A stretch of DNA of 64,000 nt from Chryseobacterium sp. 7 (GTDB lineage: Bacteria > Bacteroidota > Bacteroidia > Flavobacteriales > Weeksellaceae): NCBI RefSeq assembly GCF_003663845.1, contig NZ_RCCA01000001.1, positions 1,860,001 through 1,924,000 on the forward strand, read 5' to 3'. The first letter of the stretch is position 1; each line of letters starts with the position of its first letter. Shown piece by piece: positions 61,737-64,000 of this stretch. Made by a program: the position numbers and the translations under genes. The notes beneath the pieces are model-generated. The model saw only the letters and a list, made by a program, of their open reading frames with translations, did no database searches and was not told the origin of the DNA.

Positions 61737-63278
61737 ATGTCGAAAAAAGCAATACTGGCCATTCTTGACGGATGGGGATTGGGAACAAACCCTGACGTTT
61801 CTGCAATAGATAAAGCAAATACACCATTCATAGACAGCTGCTACCAAAACTTTCCACATACTACGCTTGAAGCGAGTGGATTAGCGGTAGGTTTACCAGC
61901 CGGACAGATGGGGAATTCTGAAGTAGGTCACATGAATCTGGGAGCCGGAAGAGTAGTTTACCAAAATCTGGTAAAACTGAATATGGCCGTTGAAAACGGA
62001 ACATTGGGACAGGAAAAAGTAATTCAGGAGGCTTTTGAATATGCCAAAAAAGAAAATAAAAAAGTACACTTCATCGGATTGGTTTCCAATGGAGGAGTAC
62101 ATTCACATATTAATCACCTAAAAGGATTATTAACAGCTGCAAAGGAATTCGGATTGAATGAGAACGTTTTTGTTCATGCATTTACCGATGGCAGAGACTG
62201 TGATCCACATTCAGGATTAGGGTTTATTGATGAGCTTCAGAAACATATGAATGCTACTACAGGAAAACTGGCAACAGTAGTAGGAAGATATTATGCAATG
62301 GACAGAGATAAAAGATGGGAACGTGTAAAACTGGCTTATGATGCCCTTGTAGAAGGAGTAGGAGAGCCATCAACAGATGCTTTAGCTTCTATTAAAGCTT
62401 CTTATGATAACAACGTTACCGATGAATTCCTGAAACCAATCATTCTCATGAATACTACCGCTACAGGAAATATAGTACCAGTGGCAAAAATCATTGATAA
62501 TGACGTGGTGATCTGTTTCAACTTCCGTACAGACAGAGGCAGAGAGATTACAGAAGTGCTTTCTCAGAAGGATTTCCCGGAATATGATATGAAAAAACTA
62601 AACCTTTATTATATCACATTAACGAACTATGATAAAACATTCCAGAATATACAGGTAGTTTTTGATGAAAATGTACTGACGGAAACCATGGGTGAAATTC
62701 TTGAAAAAAATGGGAAATCCCAGATCAGAATTGCAGAAACAGAGAAATATCCACATGTTACTTTCTTTTTCTCAGGAGGAAGAGAAGAAGAATTTAATGG
62801 GGAAAGAAGACTGTTGTGTCCAAGTCCGAAAGACGTTCCTACCTACGATCTGAAGCCGGAAATGTCAGCCTATGATATTACCAATGCCATCGTACCGGAA
62901 CTGGAGCAGGGAACAGCAGATTTTGTCTGCTTAAATTTTGCCAATACAGACATGGTAGGGCATACAGGAGTTTTTGAAGCTGCTGTAAAAGCTGCTGAGG
63001 TAGTAGATCAGTGCATCGAAAAAGTAGCAACCGCTGCCTATGAAAACGGATATGCAGTGTTTATTCTTGCTGACCATGGAAATTCTGATGTAATGATGAA
63101 TCCGGACGGAACACCTAATACACAGCATTCTACGAATCTTGTTCCATTTATCGTAATGGATAAAGACCACACATGGAATTTAAAACCAGGAAAACTGGGA
63201 GATGTAGCTCCTACCATTCTTAAAGTAATGGGTGTTGAAATACCAGATGCAATGACAGGAGACGTTTTAGTTAATTAA
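61737..63278 (+). CDS. gpmI: 2,3-bisphosphoglycerate-independent phosphoglycerate mutase
   Basis: 513 residues, alkaline-phosphatase superfamily. Metal ligand Asp11 (ILDGWG), nucleophile Ser61 (GNSEVGHMNLGAGR), AFTDGRDCDPHSG, RYYAMDRDKRWERV, NFANTDMVGHTG and ILADHGNSD are all present, giving two manganese sites. It interconverts 3- and 2-phosphoglycerate in glycolysis. The length matches the family, and a strong terminator follows. Confidence 0.97.
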   Translation: MSKKAILAILDGWGLGTNPDVSAIDKANTPFIDSCYQNFPHTTLEASGLAVGLPAGQMGNSEVGHMNLGAGRVVYQNLVKLNMAVENGTLGQEKVIQEAFEYAKKENKKVHFIGLVSNGGVHSHINHLKGLLTAAKEFGLNENVFVHAFTDGRDCDPHSGLGFIDELQKHMNATTGKLATVVGRYYAMDRDKRWERVKLAYDALVEGVGEPSTDALASIKASYDNNVTDEFLKPIILMNTTATGNIVPVAKIIDNDVVICFNFRTDRGREITEVLSQKDFPEYDMKKLNLYYITLTNYDKTFQNIQVVFDENVLTETMGEILEKNGKSQIRIAETEKYPHVTFFFSGGREEEFNGERRLLCPSPKDVPTYDLKPEMSAYDITNAIVPELEQGTADFVCLNFANTDMVGHTGVFEAAVKAAEVVDQCIEKVATAAYENGYAVFILADHGNSDVMMNPDGTPNTQHSTNLVPFIVMDKDHTWNLKPGKLGDVAPTILKVMGVEIPDAMTGDVLVN

Positions 63279-63296
63279 AATCCAATAATATTGTCT

Positions 63297-63333
63297 AAAA
63301 AATGCCGTTATACCTTTGTAGCGGCATTTTTTT
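63297..63333 (+). terminator. Terminator of gpmI
   Basis: Perfect 11-bp stem AAAAAATGCCG (63297-63307) with CGGCATTTTTT (63322-63332). Confidence 0.9.
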
Positions 63334-63397
63334 ATGACTTATGTCAGATAATATATGACTTGCATACTTTATTATGCGCCAAATAATAAATAAATCT

Positions 63398-63405
63398 TAT
63401 CTTTG
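63398..63405 (+). promoter_or_regulatory. -7 box of the acyl-ACP desaturase gene
   Basis: TATCTTTG, a perfect TAnnTTTG match 22 bp before the ATG at 63428. Confidence 0.5.
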
Positions 63406-63427
63406 TAAATTAAAACTGAATAGTAAA

Positions 63428-64000
63428 ATGTATCAAAAGCTTGTAAGGAAAGAAGTAATGGGATTATTGGAAAAGGAAGTAGGTTCTTTTCTTGATAAAT
63501 TTTTAACGCCAATTGAAAAAATCTGGCAGCCTTCCGATTATTTACCAGATCCTTCAAGTGATGAATTCAAACATGACTTAGAAGAAATTCAGACTTTTGC
63601 CCGTGAAATGCCTTACGATCTTTTTGTAACCCTTATTGGGGACTGTATCACGGAAGAGGCACTTCCTTCTTATGAATCTTGGTTAATGGGAGTTGACGGA
63701 ATCAATCAGGAAGAAAAAGTAGGCTGGGCGAATTGGGTAAGAGCATGGACTGCTGAAGAAAACAGACACGGAGATTTATTAAACAAATATCTTTATCTGT
63801 GTGGAAGAGTAAACATGAGAGAAGTGGAAATCACCACTCAATATCTTATCAATGACGGTTTCGATTTGGGGACGAGTATGGATCCGTACAGAAACTTCAT
63901 TTATACAAGCTTTCAGGAAACAGCTACCAATATCTCCCACAGAAGAGTAGGTACATTGGCTAAACAGTCCGGAAACGGGAAATTAGCAAAAATGTGTGGG
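63428..64000 (+). CDS. Acyl-[acyl-carrier-protein] desaturase, 5' part only
   Basis: 191 codons from MYQKLVRKEV to the window end, still open. The di-iron ligands typical of plant-type stearoyl-ACP desaturases are visible: Glu in GDCITEEALPSY and the E-E-N-R-H box (WTAEENRHGD), plus SFQETATNISHRR with Glu and His of the second half. It should introduce a double bond into acyl-ACP using oxygen and reduced ferredoxin. The missing C-terminal part lies beyond the window. Confidence 0.9.
   Translation, partial: MYQKLVRKEVMGLLEKEVGSFLDKFLTPIEKIWQPSDYLPDPSSDEFKHDLEEIQTFAREMPYDLFVTLIGDCITEEALPSYESWLMGVDGINQEEKVGWANWVRAWTAEENRHGDLLNKYLYLCGRVNMREVEITTQYLINDGFDLGTSMDPYRNFIYTSFQETATNISHRRVGTLAKQSGNGKLAKMCG

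Overview
The window is a chromosomal segment of a member of the Bacteroidota, most likely a Chryseobacterium-like flavobacterium (Weeksellaceae). This rests on low GC, a TTTG / TAnnTTTG promoter type, SusC/SusD genes, C-terminal type IX secretion (T9SS) sorting tails, a GldI-like lipoprotein, and many secreted peptidases and glycosidases. Genus level is an inference from protein style, not from a database search. No rRNA, tRNA or CRISPR array was recognised.

Layout. 1-0.4 kb: 3' end of an IS4-type transposase. 0.5-3.2 kb: two peptidyl-prolyl isomerase lipoproteins (GldI-like; cyclophilin-FKBP fusion) and two small unknown genes. 3.3-5.7 kb: a conspicuously AT-rich pair of unrecognised genes, the second with a PD-(D/E)xK-like nuclease pattern and a frameshifted 3' end; this is the best candidate for an undescribed (possibly defence) system. 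5.7-7.1 kb: a small membrane protein, about 600 bp without a gene but with strong RNA-like folds, and an unknown gene. 7.3-11.5 kb: three tandem M28 peptidases, the last lacking key catalytic residues. 11.5-16.5 kb: serine biosynthesis (serC, serA, DUF1015), ferredoxin, LuxC-like acyl-CoA reductase. 16.5-23.8 kb: a small secreted protein, a Bax inhibitor-1 protein, a peroxiredoxin/thioredoxin set, an M16 peptidase and an aspartate-type aminotransferase. 24-32.4 kb: another M28 peptidase, rsmG, a lipoprotein, a DUF922-like protease, an AddB-like nuclease and a frameshifted patatin/surface-antigen gene. 32.5-35.8 kb: a T9SS hydrolase and a glutaryl-CoA-dehydrogenase-like enzyme.

35.9-50.5 kb is a polysaccharide utilisation locus (PUL): a Nudix-type regulator and a frameshifted MFS transporter on the minus strand, divergent from susC, susD, GH30, GH3, GH16 and GH30, ending with a convergent T9SS DUF3472/ricin-lectin protein. 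The enzyme set fits beta-1,3/beta-1,6-glucan (laminarin or fungal/oomycete glucan). 50.7 kb: a stand-alone class I terpene synthase. 51.8-64 kb: fabI, small stress-like and unknown genes, a YeeZ-like NAD-binding protein, a nucleoside phosphorylase, a di-haem cytochrome c peroxidase, a PhoX-like T9SS protein, a leucine-rich-repeat protein, a SUI1/YciH factor, gpmI and the start of an acyl-ACP desaturase.

At least three genes (5.5, 30.6 and 37.6 kb), and perhaps a fourth (53.18 kb), are broken by what looks like loss of one base from a homopolymer. This pattern suggests either consensus errors or slippage, and should be resolved before any of them is called a pseudogene.
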